Shown: positions 17,742-26,032 of the stretch, piece by piece
How positions within the stretch are numbered: position 1 is the first letter of the stretch
Layout of the letters: every line of letters begins with the position of its first letter
NCBI RefSeq assembly: GCF_004353505.1
Contig: NZ_SMNQ01000001.1
Location: forward strand, 682,001 to 746,000
Length of the DNA stretch: 64,000 bases
Direction: 5' to 3'
Source of the DNA: Streptomyces sp. WAC05374
GTDB lineage: Bacteria; Actinomycetota; Actinomycetes; Streptomycetales; Streptomycetaceae
Notes under the pieces: generated by a model
Seen by the model: the letters and a program-made list of their open reading frames with translations, nothing else
What the model was told of the DNA's origin: nothing
Database searches by the model: none
Made by a program: the position numbers and the translations under genes

Positions 17742-18515
17742 ATGCTCACGGTCCGCACCGCCTCCGCCGCGCTCACGAGCGCCCTCGTCATCGCGCTCGT
17801 CGGATGCGCCGCCGGTGGCAGTGGCGCCGCCGAGCGCCCCGCGGCGGCCCCCGCCCCGGCCGCGCCCACCGCACCGGCCTCCGCGGCCGCCGTCGCCGAT
17901 CCGGCACCTGCCGGGCCCGTGGCCCCCAGGGCCCCCGGGACCCCCGCGGCACCCGCCGCGCCCTCCCCCGACCCGGCGCCCGCCGAGACGGCCCGTACCC
18001 GGACCGCCGTGCTGGCCATCCCCGCCATCGGTGTGGAGGACCTGCGGGTCGTGCCGTACAAGGGGACGACCGACGACTGGCCGGGGACCAGGATCCAGGA
18101 CCGGGGCGTGGCCGCCAGCCCGTACGGGAAGGGCGGCGGCGCCGGGCCCGGTGAGGTCGGCAACTACCTGGTCACCGCCCACCGCCTCTCGGCCGGCGGC
18201 CCGCTGCGCGACCTCCCGGCCCTCGACGTGGGCGAGTCGGTCTTCGTCACGTCGGGCGGCACGGTCCACGAGTACCGGATCACCGAGACCCGCCAGACGT
18301 CCTTCCGCTCCGCGCGCTCCCTCGCCGAGCAGCGCGCCCCGGTCCCGGGCAAGCCCGGCCAGCGGCCGGTCAAGGCGATGATCACCGTCTCCACGTGCGC
18401 GACGCCCGAGGACGACGCGGCGGGCAATTTCTGGCGGGACGCCAAGGGCAACCCCGAGCACCGCATCGACAAGATCGGGGTGCTGGTCTCATCCGAGAAG
18501 GCGCAGGGGCAGTGA
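17742..18515 (+). CDS. Class E-like sortase with lipoprotein signal
   Basis: The start is taken as ATG at 17742 (MLTVRTASAALT) with GGAAG upstream; a GTG at 17706 is the alternative. The signal region ends in ALVGCAA, a lipobox, so the protein is probably a lipoprotein rather than a transmembrane sortase. A Pro/Ala linker of about 65 residues precedes the sortase domain (VLAIPAIGVEDLRVVPYKG). The catalytic triad is visible: His147 in YLVTAHR, Cys219 in TVSTCATP and Arg241 in EHRIDKIGVL. Sortases of this class in actinobacteria join LAxTG-type proteins to peptidoglycan. The 3' end overlaps the convergent P450 gene by 27 bases. Confidence 0.85.
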   Translation: MLTVRTASAALTSALVIALVGCAAGGSGAAERPAAAPAPAAPTAPASAAAVADPAPAGPVAPRAPGTPAAPAAPSPDPAPAETARTRTAVLAIPAIGVEDLRVVPYKGTTDDWPGTRIQDRGVAASPYGKGGGAGPGEVGNYLVTAHRLSAGGPLRDLPALDVGESVFVTSGGTVHEYRITETRQTSFRSARSLAEQRAPVPGKPGQRPVKAMITVSTCATPEDDAAGNFWRDAKGNPEHRIDKIGVLVSSEKAQGQ

Positions 18516-19736
18516 CTTCAGGCCGTTGATGAAGTTCGACACCAGGCGCCGGGGCGGCCCCGCGGGTTCGTAGGGCGGCAGCACGCGCAGCGCCTCCTCG
18601 TGCAGCACCCGCAACTGGAGCCGGGCGAAGTGGGCGCCCAGGCAGACGTGCGGGCCGTCGCCGAACGACACGTGCGGATTGGGCGAGCGGGCGAGGTCCA
18701 AGCGGTGCGGGCCGGCGAAGACCCGTTCGTCATGGTTGGCGGAGGCGTGGAAGACCACCACCTTGTCGCCCCGGCGCACCCGCCGCCCGTGCAGGAGGCA
18801 CTCCTCGGCGGCCGTGCGGCGGAAGGTCAGTACGGGAGGGTGCACCCGCAGCAGCTCCTCGACGGCGGTGGTGACGGCGAACTCCCCCGCGCGCAGTCGG
18901 TGTTGTGCGTCGGGGTGGGCGGCGAGAGCGGACAGCCCGCCGGGGGCGGCACTGCGGACCGTGTCGTTGCCGGCCACGGTGAGCAGGAAGAAGAACATCT
19001 CCAGCTCCCCCTCGGCGAGGTCCGCGTGGGCGAGCGAGGTCATCACGTCGTCGCCGGGGTGGTCGCGCTTGTGGGCCGCCAGACCGCGGGCGTAGGCGAA
19101 CATCTCCGAAAGCTGGGCGGGCGAGCGGGGGTTGAGCGGCCTGCCGTCGGCACCGAGCACCGGCGGTTCGTCCGGGTCCTGGTACGCGATGACCCGCTCG
19201 GTCCAGGTGTGCAGCAGCCCCCGGTCGGCGCCCGGCACGCCCAGCAGGTCGGTGAGGTTGAGCAGGGCGTACTCGTCGGTGACGGCGCGCACCGCGTCGG
19301 TGGTGCCGTCGCCGTCACGGGCGGCGGCGTGTGCGGCGGTGAGCAGCTCGCGGGCCCGCCGCCGGACGGTGGCCTCGAAGCGGTCGGTACGGCGCGGGGT
19401 GAAGGCCCGGCTGACCAGGCGCCGGAGCCGGGCGTGGCCGGGCGGGTCCTGATTGAGCATCATCCGGCGGATGAAGGGCAGGTCGGCCGGGTCGGGGTCG
19501 CGGATCTGCGTGGCGCCCAGGCAGGACGAGAAGGTGCGGGCGTCCTTGAGCACGCGGACGACGTCGCTGTGCCGGGTCACCGCCCAGAAGCCCGGCCCGG
19601 CGGGCCAGCCACGCACCTCGTACTCGTCCTGCCAGGCCACCGGGTGGTGGTCGCGCAGCTCCCGGTAGGCGTCGTGCGGGAGGCCGCGCGCGTACAGGCG
19701 GGGGTCGAAGACGTCCGGCGGCGGGGGAACGCTCAC
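18489..19736 (-). CDS. Cytochrome P450
   Basis: GTG at 19736 overlaps the hydrolase stop as GTGA. The 415-residue protein has all P450 landmarks: I-helix AGNDT (oxygen activation), ExxR in EELLR, and the heme loop FGDGPHVCLGAHFARLQ with Cys365 as the iron ligand. The N-terminus VSVPPPPDVFDPRLY has no membrane anchor, so it is a soluble bacterial class I enzyme needing ferredoxin partners encoded elsewhere. Sequence flavour (DPPGHARLRRLVSRAFTPR, HPPVLTFRRTA) resembles CYP families that act on steroid- or terpenoid-like substrates. It is coupled to an alpha/beta hydrolase and lies opposite a HpnR-like enzyme, so a lipid or triterpenoid substrate is possible but unproven. Confidence 0.93.
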   Translation of the reverse strand: MSVPPPPDVFDPRLYARGLPHDAYRELRDHHPVAWQDEYEVRGWPAGPGFWAVTRHSDVVRVLKDARTFSSCLGATQIRDPDPADLPFIRRMMLNQDPPGHARLRRLVSRAFTPRRTDRFEATVRRRARELLTAAHAAARDGDGTTDAVRAVTDEYALLNLTDLLGVPGADRGLLHTWTERVIAYQDPDEPPVLGADGRPLNPRSPAQLSEMFAYARGLAAHKRDHPGDDVMTSLAHADLAEGELEMFFFLLTVAGNDTVRSAAPGGLSALAAHPDAQHRLRAGEFAVTTAVEELLRVHPPVLTFRRTAAEECLLHGRRVRRGDKVVVFHASANHDERVFAGPHRLDLARSPNPHVSFGDGPHVCLGAHFARLQLRVLHEEALRVLPPYEPAGPPRRLVSNFINGLKSLPLRLLG

Positions 19737-20509
19737 GCGGGGCCGTCCGCGCGCAGGAAGTCCTCCACGACGCGCAGGAGCTCCAGCGGTGTCTCGTCCA
19801 TGGCGTAGTGGCCGGCGCGGGGCAGTTCGGTGACCCGTCCCTTGGGGTAGCAGCGCAGCCACGTCCCGCGCATCAGGTCGGCGCCGAGCGCCGGGTCGAG
19901 CGCGCCGACCACGGCGAGGGCGGGTACGTCGCTGCCCTGGACCTCGGCGTGGAAGTCCTCGGTCGCCCAGGAGTCGAGCCAGGCGCGGAACGCCGTGGCG
20001 TCGCTGCGTTCCAGGGAGCGGCGCACCATGCGGTCGAGCCAGGCGCCGGGCCGGTCGCCGCCGGTGGTGACGTCGATGATGGCGCGCCGGTTGCCGGGGT
20101 TCTCGGCGGCGCCGGCGAACAGCTCCCACTGCTCGGGCGGCATCAGCAGCCCGGCCGCCGGGACCGGGGAGATGCCGACGAGCCGGCGGACCCGGCCGGG
20201 GGCGGCGGCCAGGACGCGCTGGGCGACGCTGCCGCCCATGGAGTGCCCGACGACCGAGAACCGGTCCCAGCCGAGCCGGTCGGCGAGGGCGAGCAGGTCC
20301 GCCGCGGCCACGGCGGTGGTGTACGGGCCGGGGGCGTCCTTGGCCTCGCCGTAGCCGCGCAGGTCGACGACGGCGTAGCTGAACGCGTCGCGGTCGAGGT
20401 CGTCGAGGAGCGGTACGTAGGCGGTGCGGTCGGCGAACCAGCCGTGGACGGCGAGGACCGGGTGGGGCCCGTCGCCGATCCGCTGGTGGGGCAGGGTGAA
20501 GGGGGCCAT
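19733..20509 (-). CDS. Alpha/beta-fold hydrolase
   Basis: The 258-residue product starts at ATG 20509 (MAPFTLPHQRIGDGPHPVLAV). The nucleophile elbow is GHSMGGS at about residues 95-101, the oxyanion region is HGWFADRTAY near 22, and the catalytic histidine is in RAGHYAMDE. The acid is probably in VVGALDPALG. There is no signal peptide. It heads a two-gene operon with the P450, with GTGA overlap. Members hydrolyse esters, epoxides, haloalkanes or C-C bonds; the substrate is unknown. Confidence 0.88.
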   Translation of the reverse strand: MAPFTLPHQRIGDGPHPVLAVHGWFADRTAYVPLLDDLDRDAFSYAVVDLRGYGEAKDAPGPYTTAVAAADLLALADRLGWDRFSVVGHSMGGSVAQRVLAAAPGRVRRLVGISPVPAAGLLMPPEQWELFAGAAENPGNRRAIIDVTTGGDRPGAWLDRMVRRSLERSDATAFRAWLDSWATEDFHAEVQGSDVPALAVVGALDPALGADLMRGTWLRCYPKGRVTELPRAGHYAMDETPLELLRVVEDFLRADGPA

Positions 20510-20728
20510 GGTCGCTCCGTTCGGGAGGGGACGGCCGGACGGGTTCACCTTGGCGGCTGCCCGGCCGTGCCACAAGAGCGCCGCCCGTGCGCGGGCGGGC
20601 TGCCGGAGGGGGCCCGCGGCGGGTCGTGCGGCGTCCCCGGCCCCGGCGTGCCTCCCCCACGGAATACGGCCAAAGGGGCAGAAATGGTTCACGTAGCTGC
20701 CCTGTGCCGCCGTCGGCTGGAGACTGAG

Positions 20729-22240
20729 ATGCGCGTGATGCTGGTTCACCCGAGTGCCCTGATGTACTCGGAGATCTTCCTGCGGCTGGAGCCACTGGGG
20801 CTGGAACGGGTGGCCGCGGCGGCGCGGGACGCCGGTCACGAGGTACGGGTGGTGGACCTCCAGGTGCTCTCGCGCGCCCTGCTCGACCGGGAGCTGGAGT
20901 CGTTCGCTCCGGAGGCGGTGGGCATCTCGCTCAACTATCTGGCCAACATCCCCGAGGCGATCGAGATCGCCCACCACGCCAAGGCCGCCTCGCCGGGCTG
21001 CTTCGTCTTCCTGGGCGGCCACAGCGTCTCGTTCATCGCCGAGCACGTGCTGGAGCAGGCCGAGGGCGCGGTCGACGCGGTCGTCCGCGGTGAGGGCGAG
21101 CCGGCCGTGGAACCGCTGCTGGCCGCGGTGCGCGACGGCGGACTGAAGGACGTGCCGGGCGTGGTGTGCGCGGAGGGACGCGGCCCGGCCCCCAAGCTGC
21201 TCGACACCCTCGACAGCCCCCGGCCGGCCCGTGATCTGATGCGCAGGCGCAACCGCTACTTCATCGGCGAGCTGGACCCGTGCGCCTCGATCGAGTTCAC
21301 CCGGGGCTGCCCCTGGGACTGCTCGTTCTGTTCCGCGTGGACGTTCTACGGGCGCAGCTACCGCAAGGCGTCCCCCGAGGCGGCGGCGGAGGAGATGGCG
21401 TCGATCCGGGAGCCGAACGTGTTCATCGTGGACGACGTGGCCTTCATCCGCCCGGAGCACGGCGAGGGCATCGCCGCCGAGCTGGAGCGGCGGCGCATCC
21501 GCAAGCAGTACTACCTGGAGACCCGCAGCGACGTCCTGCTGCGCAACGAGGAGGTCTTCGCCCGCTGGACGCGCCTGGGCCTGCGGTACATGTTCCTGGG
21601 CATGGAGGCGCTGGACGCGGAGGGGCTGGACCTCTACCGCAAGCGGGTGAGCCCGGACGACAACTTCAAGGCCCTGGAGACGGCCCGCAGGCTGGGCATC
21701 ATGGTGGCCATCAACCTGATCGTCGACCCCGCCTGGGACGCGGAACGCTTCCGCCTGGTACGGGAGTTCGCGCTCTCCGTCCCCGAGATCGTGCACCTGA
21801 CGGTGATGACGCCGTACCCGGGCACGGAGATCTGGCACACCGAGTCGCGCCAGCTCACGACCCGCGACTACCGGCTCTTCGACATTCAGCACGCCGTCGT
21901 GCCGACCGCCCTGCCGCTGGAGGAGTTCTACCGGGAGCTGGTGCGCACCCAGGCCGTGCTGAACCGCAAGCACCTGGGGCTGAGCAACGCCATCGGCGCC
22001 CTGGGGGTGCTGGGACGCACGCTGGCCCGGGGCCAGACGAACTTCGCGCGGATGCTGTGGAAGTTCGGCAGCGTCTACAACGTGCGGCGCCAGATGGCCG
22101 ACCACCGGCGGCCCGTGCGGTACGAGCTGCCACTGCCCAGGCACAGCGCGACCCCGCCCGGCCGCCAGGACCTGTTCATCCACACCCGGGCCGCGTCGCA
22201 CGCGCGTCCGCAGGCCGACCCGGAGCCCGACGGGGTGTGA
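20729..22240 (+). CDS. hpnR: B12-binding radical SAM protein, hopanoid C-3 methylase HpnR-like
   Basis: The start is taken as ATG at 20729 (MRVMLVHPSALMYSEIFLRLEP) because it has GGAG at 6-base spacing and matches the expected family N-terminus; an in-frame ATG at 20684 is possible. The 503-residue protein has an N-terminal cobalamin-binding Rossmann domain (VFLGGHSVSFIAEHVLE), then the radical SAM core with the [4Fe-4S] motif Cys194-x3-Cys198-x2-Cys201 (CPWDCSFC). It ends with a family-type C-terminal region (LGVLGRTLARGQTNFARMLWKFGSVYN). HpnR methylates the A ring of hopanoids at C-3 using SAM and methylcobalamin. No squalene-hopene cyclase gene is present in this window. The assignment rests on recognised sequence, without a database search. 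Confidence 0.8.
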   Translation: MRVMLVHPSALMYSEIFLRLEPLGLERVAAAARDAGHEVRVVDLQVLSRALLDRELESFAPEAVGISLNYLANIPEAIEIAHHAKAASPGCFVFLGGHSVSFIAEHVLEQAEGAVDAVVRGEGEPAVEPLLAAVRDGGLKDVPGVVCAEGRGPAPKLLDTLDSPRPARDLMRRRNRYFIGELDPCASIEFTRGCPWDCSFCSAWTFYGRSYRKASPEAAAEEMASIREPNVFIVDDVAFIRPEHGEGIAAELERRRIRKQYYLETRSDVLLRNEEVFARWTRLGLRYMFLGMEALDAEGLDLYRKRVSPDDNFKALETARRLGIMVAINLIVDPAWDAERFRLVREFALSVPEIVHLTVMTPYPGTEIWHTESRQLTTRDYRLFDIQHAVVPTALPLEEFYRELVRTQAVLNRKHLGLSNAIGALGVLGRTLARGQTNFARMLWKFGSVYNVRRQMADHRRPVRYELPLPRHSATPPGRQDLFIHTRAASHARPQADPEPDGV

Positions 22241-22352
22241 CCCCTCCGCGTTTCCGCCGTCCGAGTACACCCGCCGGGTCGCGCCGCCCGTCCCGGCGGC
22301 CCGTGTGCAAGGTTGAGCAGTCCGAGCCACAGCGGAGGGTGAGGAGACACAT

Positions 22353-24596
22353 GTGCGGTCCGGCATCGTGAAGCGGCGCGCGCGTGTCCTGCCCGCCGAC
22401 CCGCTGGGCGCCCTCGCCGGGCTGGTGCTGCGCTTCCCCGTCCGTACGCTGGTCGTGACCGGCTGCACGCTGCTGCTCGCGGCGGTGGCGGCGGTGGGCG
22501 TCGGTGAGAACCTCTACCACGGCGGCACGACACCGCCGGGCGCCGAGTCGGCACGGGCCGACCACACGCTGACCACGGCGTTCCGCAGCGGGAGCCCGAC
22601 GGTGACGCTGGTGGCGACGACCGGCGCGTCGGTGGACGATCCGGCGGCGGTGCGCGCCGGGACGCGGCTCGCCGAGCGGGCGCGGCGGCTGCCGAAGGTG
22701 GTGGAGGTCCGCGCGTACTGGCCGCACCGCCCCGCCGCGCTGCGCGGCCGGGACGGGCGGGCGGCGCTGGTGCTGCTGCGGGTGGCGGGCGGCGAGGCGA
22801 CGGCCCACAAGGACGTGGAGCCGCTGCTGCGGGAGCTGACGGGCCGCCACGGTCCGCTGACGGTCGCCGCGACCGGGCAGACACCGGTGGGGCTCGCCAT
22901 CGAGCGGCAGAGCCGGCAGGACCTGCACCGTACGGAGCTGCTGGCCGCGCCGCTGACGGCCGCCATCCTCGTCGTCGTCTTCGGGAGCGTCGTCGCGGCG
23001 GGCCTGACGCTGCTGGTGGGCCTGTGCGCGGTGGTGGGCGCCGCCGCGTTCCTGAGCGGGCTGTCCGGGCTGACGACCGTGTCGGTGATCGCGCTGAACC
23101 TCACCACCGCGCTCGGCTTCGCGCTGGCGGTCGACTTCAGCCTGTTCATGCTGGCCCGCTACCGGGAGGAGCGGGCGCGGTACCGCGAGGAGAGGGACCC
23201 GGGCGAGGCCACCCACCAGGCACTCCTCGCCACGGTGTGCAGCACGGGCCGCACGGTGGTGTGCTCGGCGCTGACCGTGATCGGCAGCCTGGCGGCCCTG
23301 CTGCTGTTCCCGCTCGACATGCTGCGTTCGGTGGCGTACGGCGGCATCGCCGTGGTGGCGCTGAGCGCCCTGCTCGCGATCACCGCCCTGCCCGCGGCGC
23401 TCCTCCTGCTGGGCCCGCGGATCGACGCGCTGTCGGTGCACCGCCGCCGGTCCTGGGCCGTCCCGGACGGCGGCCGCTGGTACCGCCTCGCGTACGGGGT
23501 GATGCGCCGCCCCGTGCCGGTGGTCCTGGTGCTGGGCGTCCTGCTGACCGCGCTGGTGCTGCCGTTCACGGGTGCCCGGTTCGGCACGTTCGACGACCGG
23601 GCGCTGCCCGCCGGTTCGGCGACGCGCCAGGCGACGGAGACGGTGCGCCGGAATTTCGACCACCACGCGCTCAGCCCCGTGCAGGTGGCGCTGCCGGGTC
23701 TGGACGCCCGCGCGGAGGCCGCCGCGCTGGAGGGTTACGCCCGGCGGCTGTCCGGGCTGGAGCACGTGACCCGGGTGGAGACGGCGACGGGGACCTACCG
23801 GGAGGGCCGGCGGGTGGGGCGCCCCGAGCCGGGGCACGGCTACGCGTCGGCGGCGGGGGTGTGGGCGGCGGTCGTCACGGACGTCGGCCCGGAGACACCG
23901 GAGGGGGCGCAGGTGGTACGGGCGGTGCGGGCGGTGTCCTCGCCCGTGCCGGCACTGGTGGGCGGCACGCAGGCGTGGCTGGCCGATCTGGGGGACGCCA
24001 TCCGGGGCGGGGTGGTGCCGGCGCTGTCGTTGATCGCGGTGGTGACGCTGCTGTTGCTGGGGTGGTGCACGCGCAGTGTGGTGCTGCCGGTGAAGGCCCT
24101 GGTGCTCAATGTGCTGAGCCTGAGCGCCACGTTCGGTGTGATGGTGTGGGTGTTCCAGGAGGGGGCCCTGGCCGGCCGGCTCGGCGGTTTCACGGCCACG
24201 GGGGTGACCGACACCGTCGTCCCCGTGCTGGTGCTGTGCGTGGCGTTCGGGCTGTCGATGGACTACGAGGTGCTGCTGCTGTCGCGGACCGTGGAGGAGC
24301 ACGAGGCGGGCGCCTCGACGCGGCAGGCGGTGGCGCGGGCGGTGCAGCACACGGCCGGTCTGTTCACGGCGTCCGCGCTGGTGGTCATCGTCGTCATGGC
24401 GGCGCTGGCGGCGTCGGGGCTGCTGCTGCTGAAGGTGGTGGGGGTGGGCCTGGCCGTGGCGGTGTTCGTGGACGCCACGGTGATCCGGCTGCTGCTGGCG
24501 CCCGCCCTGATGGCGCTGCTCGGCCGGGCGAACTGGTGGGTGCCCGCGGTGCGGCCCGCCCTCCCGTCCGCCCCGTACGTGCCGGTGAAGAGGTAG
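22353..24596 (+). CDS. MMPL/RND-family transporter
   Basis: GTG at 22353 has GAGGAG six bases upstream and gives 747 residues with about 12 membrane helices. They are arranged as 1+5 and 1+5 around two extracytoplasmic loops, the RND fold. MMPL features include LGFALAVDFSLFMLARYREER in helix 4 and the matching C-terminal VAFGLSMDYEVLLLSRTVEEH, with the proton-relay Asp residues. MMPL proteins export lipids or peptides, or confer drug tolerance, driven by protons. It lies downstream of hpnR, separated by 112 bases, so a lipid-related role is conceivable. An overlapping ATG at 22351 gives only a six-codon frame. Confidence 0.9.
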   Translation: MRSGIVKRRARVLPADPLGALAGLVLRFPVRTLVVTGCTLLLAAVAAVGVGENLYHGGTTPPGAESARADHTLTTAFRSGSPTVTLVATTGASVDDPAAVRAGTRLAERARRLPKVVEVRAYWPHRPAALRGRDGRAALVLLRVAGGEATAHKDVEPLLRELTGRHGPLTVAATGQTPVGLAIERQSRQDLHRTELLAAPLTAAILVVVFGSVVAAGLTLLVGLCAVVGAAAFLSGLSGLTTVSVIALNLTTALGFALAVDFSLFMLARYREERARYREERDPGEATHQALLATVCSTGRTVVCSALTVIGSLAALLLFPLDMLRSVAYGGIAVVALSALLAITALPAALLLLGPRIDALSVHRRRSWAVPDGGRWYRLAYGVMRRPVPVVLVLGVLLTALVLPFTGARFGTFDDRALPAGSATRQATETVRRNFDHHALSPVQVALPGLDARAEAAALEGYARRLSGLEHVTRVETATGTYREGRRVGRPEPGHGYASAAGVWAAVVTDVGPETPEGAQVVRAVRAVSSPVPALVGGTQAWLADLGDAIRGGVVPALSLIAVVTLLLLGWCTRSVVLPVKALVLNVLSLSATFGVMVWVFQEGALAGRLGGFTATGVTDTVVPVLVLCVAFGLSMDYEVLLLSRTVEEHEAGASTRQAVARAVQHTAGLFTASALVVIVVMAALAASGLLLLKVVGVGLAVAVFVDATVIRLLLAPALMALLGRANWWVPAVRPALPSAPYVPVKR

Positions 24597-24650
24597 GAGG
24601 GGCGGGCGCACCGGACGCCGTGCGGGACCGGCGGGTGACGCGCCGTCCCG

Positions 24651-24683
24651 GCCGGTCCCGCGCGGCCGCCGCGCGGGACCGGC
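24651..24683. terminator. Convergent hairpin terminator
   Basis: There is a perfect 15-bp stem (GCCGGTCCCGCGCGG with its complement) and a 3-base loop CCG. It sits between the stop of the MMPL gene and the stop of the protease gene. It has no U-tract, as is common in Streptomyces, and would work for both strands. Confidence 0.75.
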
Positions 24684-24700
24684 TGGTGGGGGGTGAGGCG

Positions 24701-25816
24701 TCAGCCGTTGCCGAGGGTGGCGCCGACCGCGGCGAGGGCGGTCGTCACGGGCTGGAAGAAGGTCTCGCCGCCCACGTCGCAGTTGCCGCTGCCGCCCGAG
24801 GTGAGGCCGATGGCGTCCCCCTGGCGGGTGAACAGGGAGCCGCCGCTGTCGCCGGGCTCGGCGCAGACATTGGTCTGGATGAGCCCGGTGACGGTGCCCT
24901 CCGGGTAGTTCACGGTGGCGTTCAGGCCGGTGACCTGTCCGTCCCGCAGCCCGGTGGTGCTGCCCATGCGGAACACCTGCTGTCCGACCGCCGCCTCGGC
25001 GGCCTGGCCGATGGGGAGTTTCTGGCCGCCGCCCACGTCCACGACGCTCGGTGCCTCGGCGGCGGGGTCGTCGTAGGTGACGAGGCCGAAGTCGCCCTCG
25101 CCGGGGAAGACGCTCTCCTGCACCGTCCCGAGCTGTTGGCCGTTCTCGTCCGCCCACTCCTGGGAGGCGGCCGTGCAGTGCCCGGCGGTGAGGAATCCGC
25201 TGCGTCCGTCCTGGGTGGTGACGTTGAATCCGAGCGAGCAGCGCGACCCGCCGCCGAAGATGGCGTCGCCGCCGTCGACGAACGGTTTGAACTCGCCCTT
25301 GGACTTCTGGATGCGGGCCATGCCCTGGCCCAGGGACGTGACCGCCGACTCCAGTCGGTCCCAGCGCTCACCGGTGACCGTGCGGTCGGCGGTGACGAGG
25401 ACCTGGTTCGTCCGCGGGTCGACGGCCCAGGCCGTGCCCGGGATGCCGGCCTTCTGCGACAGGGTGCGCGTGGCCGCCGTCAGCTCGCCGGTGCTGTTCT
25501 CCACGGGCCGGGCGACCGCGCCGGCCTCCTGGACCCGGCGGTTCTGCGCGTCGTCGCCGCCGGCCACGTTGACGACGAGCTGCCGTTTGGCCGCGTCGTA
25601 GTACGCCCCGCCGTAGGAGTCGCCCAGGGACTGGCCGAGTTGCCGGGCCACCTGTGCGGCGGACGCGGCGCTCATCGTCTTGGCGGTGAGAGGGGCCGGC
25701 CGGGTCCCGGACTGGGAAGCATTGGCGTTGGGCAGCAGGATCGCCGCCGCGGCAATGCCGACCGCCCCGGCTCCTGCGAGGACGGCTTTTCGCTTGGGTA
25801 TGCGCCTGTGACTCAA
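24701..25816 (-). CDS. Secreted S1 (chymotrypsin-fold) serine protease, streptogrisin/alpha-lytic type
   Basis: The most plausible start is TTG at 25816 (SHRRIPKRK) with AGGAG upstream. A signal peptide follows (AVLAGAGAVGIAAAAILLPNANA), then an alpha-lytic-type propeptide (ARQLGQSLGDSYGGAYYD, ...ELTAATRTL) and a mature protease starting near DGGDAIFGGGSRCSLGF. The triad is visible: His in TAGHC, Asp in GDFGLV, Ser in EPGDSGGSL. Three cysteine pairs fit the usual disulfides. The 371-residue length is normal for streptogrisins with short propeptides. It is secreted and digests extracellular protein. It faces the divergent SpoIIE gene across about 216 bases. Confidence 0.93.
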   Translation of the reverse strand: MSHRRIPKRKAVLAGAGAVGIAAAAILLPNANASQSGTRPAPLTAKTMSAASAAQVARQLGQSLGDSYGGAYYDAAKRQLVVNVAGGDDAQNRRVQEAGAVARPVENSTGELTAATRTLSQKAGIPGTAWAVDPRTNQVLVTADRTVTGERWDRLESAVTSLGQGMARIQKSKGEFKPFVDGGDAIFGGGSRCSLGFNVTTQDGRSGFLTAGHCTAASQEWADENGQQLGTVQESVFPGEGDFGLVTYDDPAAEAPSVVDVGGGQKLPIGQAAEAAVGQQVFRMGSTTGLRDGQVTGLNATVNYPEGTVTGLIQTNVCAEPGDSGGSLFTRQGDAIGLTSGGSGNCDVGGETFFQPVTTALAAVGATLGNG

Positions 25817-26032
25817 CTCCGCTGCTCCTGCTGGTGGTTCGGACTCCGGATGCCGTCGGCAACCGGGGGACGCGTCCGCCCGTTGGTACGCGCGTGGTGC
25901 CGGTTGCGTTCAGCGGGCGGGGAAAACGTCCGGCCCGGGTGGGCCGCCGTGCGCGCCGGGCCGTGACGCTCCGTGGCCGCCGTGGGCCCGCGCGGGTCGC
26001 TCCCCGTGAGGATGCAGTGCTAGAAATGGGAC

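Noticed and set aside
22351..22371. ATG with six-codon frame overlapping the MMPL start
   Set aside because: It is too short, and the GTG at 22353 is better placed for the ribosome site and leads into the real gene.
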